From JANLSE01 sp038214135 (GTDB lineage Bacteria; Chloroflexota; Chloroflexia; Chloroflexales; Roseiflexaceae), in NCBI GenBank assembly GCA_038214135.1, contig JBBQSD010000147.1, positions 1 through 14,960 on the forward strand: a stretch of 14,960 nucleotides of DNA. The letters are read 5' to 3'. The translations under genes and the position numbers were made by a program. The notes under the pieces are model-generated. The model was given only the letters and a program-made list of their open reading frames with translations. It had not been told where the DNA came from and searched no databases. This document shows, one piece after another, positions 13,355-14,960 of this stretch. The number at the start of each line of letters is the position of its first letter. Position 1 is the first letter of the stretch.

Positions 13355-13903
13355 TCACTCAAGCGAACCAAACATTTTCCCCTGACGTGTCTTATCCAGG
13401 AAATTATTGAGCCGTTGGGCGAAGATCTGCGGCTGCTGACGAACCTCCTCAATATAGCCAATCCGAATACGCTGGTATAGATCTGGAAACTGCTGAAAAT
13501 TCGCCCAGATCTGAGTATCGGATTGCAACGCAGCCAGAATATCGTCGGCAATACGAAACATCTCGATCGACAGATCCGGTAGCACGGCACGGCCAGCATC
13601 GGTCATCAGGCCAGCCGCAATCAAGCGGCGGGCACGCTCCTTGTTCAGCTCAGTCCAATTGCTCTTCTTTCGGCGCGGAGTGAAGCGCTGCGCCAGGCGC
13701 TCCTCGTCCATCCGTTTGGCGATCCCATCGATCCAGCCAAAGCACAGCGCCTCCTCCACAGCATGCAGGTAGCGAACACTCGGTTTCCCCGTTTCTGCTT
13801 TATAGGTAATCAACCAGATTGATTGCGCCATTGCATGATTGTGCGTAAGCCATTCTCGCCATCCCGTGCGATCCGGCACATACAGGGTTGGGGTGATTTC
13901 CAT
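13355..13903 (-). CDS. YdeI/OmpD-associated family protein
   Basis: The 182-residue protein begins at ATG 13903, with a weak AGG 6 nt upstream. It shows the full family pattern: LYVPDRTGWREWLTHNHA, SIWLITYKAETGKPSVRY, EEALCFGWIDG, QRFTPRRKKSNWTELNKERA, and a C-terminal helical part (IADDILAALQSDTQIWANF, IGYIEEVRQQPQIFAQRL) of the OmdA type. Members are small cytoplasmic proteins, some linked to bacteriocin or envelope-stress tolerance; a biochemical activity is not established. It is the first gene after a consensus promoter and palindromic operator, with the GNAT gene 50 bp downstream. Confidence 0.9.
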   Translation of the reverse strand: MEITPTLYVPDRTGWREWLTHNHAMAQSIWLITYKAETGKPSVRYLHAVEEALCFGWIDGIAKRMDEERLAQRFTPRRKKSNWTELNKERARRLIAAGLMTDAGRAVLPDLSIEMFRIADDILAALQSDTQIWANFQQFPDLYQRIRIGYIEEVRQQPQIFAQRLNNFLDKTRQGKMFGSLE

Positions 13904-13925
13904 AGCTGCCTATCTCTTATTATTC

Positions 13926-13943
13926 ACCAACCGCTTGGTTGGT
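13926..13943. promoter_or_regulatory. Probable TetR operator (ACCAACC-4-GGTTGGT)
   Basis: ACCAACCGCTTGGTTGGT has perfect 7-bp inverted arms around GCTT, the form of many TetR-family boxes. It touches the -10 box of the minus-strand promoter and covers the expected start of transcription. The only regulator in the operon is the TetR protein at its end. Confidence 0.8.
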
Positions 13944-13972
13944 ATTATACAAAAAAAGAAATCAAGAGTCAA
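13944..13972 (-). promoter_or_regulatory. Consensus sigma70-type promoter of the YdeI-GNAT-TetR operon
   Basis: On the minus strand TTGACT (13972-13967) and TATAAT (13949-13944) are separated by 17 bp containing a T7 run. The -10 box is perfect and directly adjoins the palindromic operator. The leader to ATG 13903 is about 35 nt. Confidence 0.85.
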
Positions 13973-14047
13973 GTGAGGTATAGCAGTACAATAATCTGCG
14001 TCATCCGCGCAATCTGTGGATGAAATTTGTCAGTTGATCATTTGCGA

Positions 14048-14830
14048 TCAGCGCACTGCTGTAGTGAAGAACGTGGCCATATCGCTAAAACCATACACAC
14101 TCGCGCTGGTGAATGTGAGTATCTGGCTGGCTAGCCGCTCCTGGAATATGGCATCCCATAGCGGCACACACGGTGTCGCCATCTGGGCCAATTCGCGGTT
14201 GGCAAAATAACCCAATGACACATGCGGCCAATAGCGTTCATACGGGTTGATGCCATAGATTGGACGGATTGCTGCCGAAAGCGCACCACGGGCAGCAACC
14301 AACTCTGGTATACGTGCCGTTGCATCATCATCGGCGGGGGCGAGTTCCGCAACAAGCACATTCCGCCCAACCAACTGCAGGCGATTGAAGCGAAACTGGA
14401 TCTGCCAATCCCTGCGCTGAACGAGTTCCGATTCTGCAACGGCAGAAACCAATGGATGTGGTTGGCAGATCGCGCCCGCCACATCATTCAGCAATTGTTC
14501 AACATGCTGGCGCTGATCGATAGTGACATTATTCAGATTGCCATCATTTGCGCCATCCCAGACAGTCACATGATATGAGGGCGTGGGCAATGGGCAGAAC
14601 AGATAGGTATGCGTCAACACCCGCAGATCGAGGCTCGCCAGGCTATTGCGGAGTGCCCGATAGAACCCAAGCGCCGGATCGCCATCGAGATCACAGGCCA
14701 ACTGGCGTGGCGAACCACCCTGCAAACTCGCCTCCGAGCTATCGAACAATACCGAGAAGCCGCGAAAGGGTGCCCATTGCGGCACAAAACCAGCAACCTT
14801 CTGATTAGTAACGGTAATCATTGGAGCCAT
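14048..14830 (-). CDS. 2H phosphoesterase-superfamily protein (2'-5' RNA ligase-like)
   Basis: The 260-residue protein carries the two catalytic motifs of the 2H superfamily: H87-V-T89 in SYHVTVWD and H203-V-S205 in YWPHVSLGYF, about 115 residues apart. Surrounding parts (FYRALRNSLASL, LVGRNVLVAEL, NPYERYWPHVSLGYF) fit a LigT-like two-lobed fold. Such enzymes cleave or form 2',3'-cyclic or 2'-5' phosphodiesters; the actual substrate here is unknown. The start is uncertain: ATG 14830 lies inside the edge of the tandem repeat array, and ATG 14821 is equally possible. Neither has a Shine-Dalgarno, because the array occupies that position. The gap of 144 bp to the next gene contains that gene's own promoter, so this is a separate unit. 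Confidence 0.85.
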   Translation of the reverse strand: MAPMITVTNQKVAGFVPQWAPFRGFSVLFDSSEASLQGGSPRQLACDLDGDPALGFYRALRNSLASLDLRVLTHTYLFCPLPTPSYHVTVWDGANDGNLNNVTIDQRQHVEQLLNDVAGAICQPHPLVSAVAESELVQRRDWQIQFRFNRLQLVGRNVLVAELAPADDDATARIPELVAARGALSAAIRPIYGINPYERYWPHVSLGYFANRELAQMATPCVPLWDAIFQERLASQILTFTSASVYGFSDMATFFTTAVR

Positions 14831-14960
14831 CAGCTTTCAGCCATCAGCTTTCAGCCATCAGCTTTCAGCCATCAGCTTTCAGCCATCAGCTTTCAGCCAT
14901 CAGCTTTCAGCCATCAGCTTTCAGCCATCAGCTTTCAGCCATCAGCTTTCAGCCATCAGC
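14825..14960. repeat. 14-bp tandem repeat array made of paired heptads, cut by the window end
   Basis: AGCCATCAGCTTTC is repeated without visible variation for 136 bp, about 9.7 copies, and continues past the window. Each unit is two related heptads, AGCCATC and AGCTTTC. On the minus strand every unit contains ATGGCTGA, so no long open frame is possible. There are no spacers. The type resembles the short tandemly repeated heptads of filamentous cyanobacteria and Chloroflexota. Confidence 0.95.

Noticed and set aside
14825..14960. CRISPR array
   Set aside because: The 14-bp units are contiguous with no spacers and are shorter than any CRISPR repeat; this is a simple tandem repeat.
1..14960. 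Cyanobacterial origin of the contig, suggested by LPOR and the heptad repeats
   Set aside because: The LacI/CUT1 locus and the Ala/Pro/Thr-linker lipoprotein fit Chloroflexota better. The question cannot be closed without taxonomic markers, none of which lie in the window.

Overview
The window reads like a chromosomal segment of a filamentous Chloroflexota bacterium (Chloroflexales or Kouleothrix-like). This is an inference from three things: the Ala/Pro/Thr-rich linker behind the lipobox of the sugar-binding lipoprotein, a LacI regulator with a CUT1-type sugar importer, and interspersed palindromic and heptad repeats of a kind seen in Chloroflexota and cyanobacteria. No rRNA, tRNA, integrase, transposase or CRISPR array was found.

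Layout. (a) 1-1902: the 3' end of a papain-like Cys/His protein, a protein with four MshEN/GspE-N-like repeats, and a convergent response-regulator receiver that has lost its output domain. (b) 2171-4587, minus strand: a compact three-gene operon (alpha/beta hydrolase, small four-helix membrane protein, light-dependent protochlorophyllide oxidoreductase) with a candidate extended -10 promoter and a good intrinsic terminator. The LPOR is the most striking gene here, because anoxygenic phototrophs normally use the dark-operative, nitrogenase-like enzyme. (c) 4684-11597, plus strand: a carbohydrate-uptake locus made of a LacI regulator with a consensus promoter and a palindromic candidate operator at its own start, a sugar-binding lipoprotein, two CUT1 permeases and a 711-residue ADP-ribosylglycohydrolase-fold enzyme with two extra beta-rich domains. 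No ATPase gene is present, so a shared ATPase encoded elsewhere is likely. (d) 11636-11996: a palindromic repeat abutting the wreck of an HD-GYP (c-di-GMP phosphodiesterase) gene. (e) 11993-13972, minus strand: a YdeI-family gene, a GNAT acetyltransferase and a TetR regulator, apparently one operon behind a consensus promoter whose -10 box directly touches a perfect 7-4-7 palindrome; autoregulation by TetR is likely. (f) 14048-14960: a 2H phosphoesterase whose start codon lies in the edge of a 14-bp tandem repeat array that runs off the window.

The importer genes (5999-9345) use more G/C-ending codons than the ADP-ribosylglycohydrolase gene after them in the stretches I counted, and an orphan perfect Shine-Dalgarno follows the LacI stop. 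This suggests the importer genes may have been swapped into an older LacI/hydrolase locus. All family assignments come from motif recognition by eye; no database search was run.
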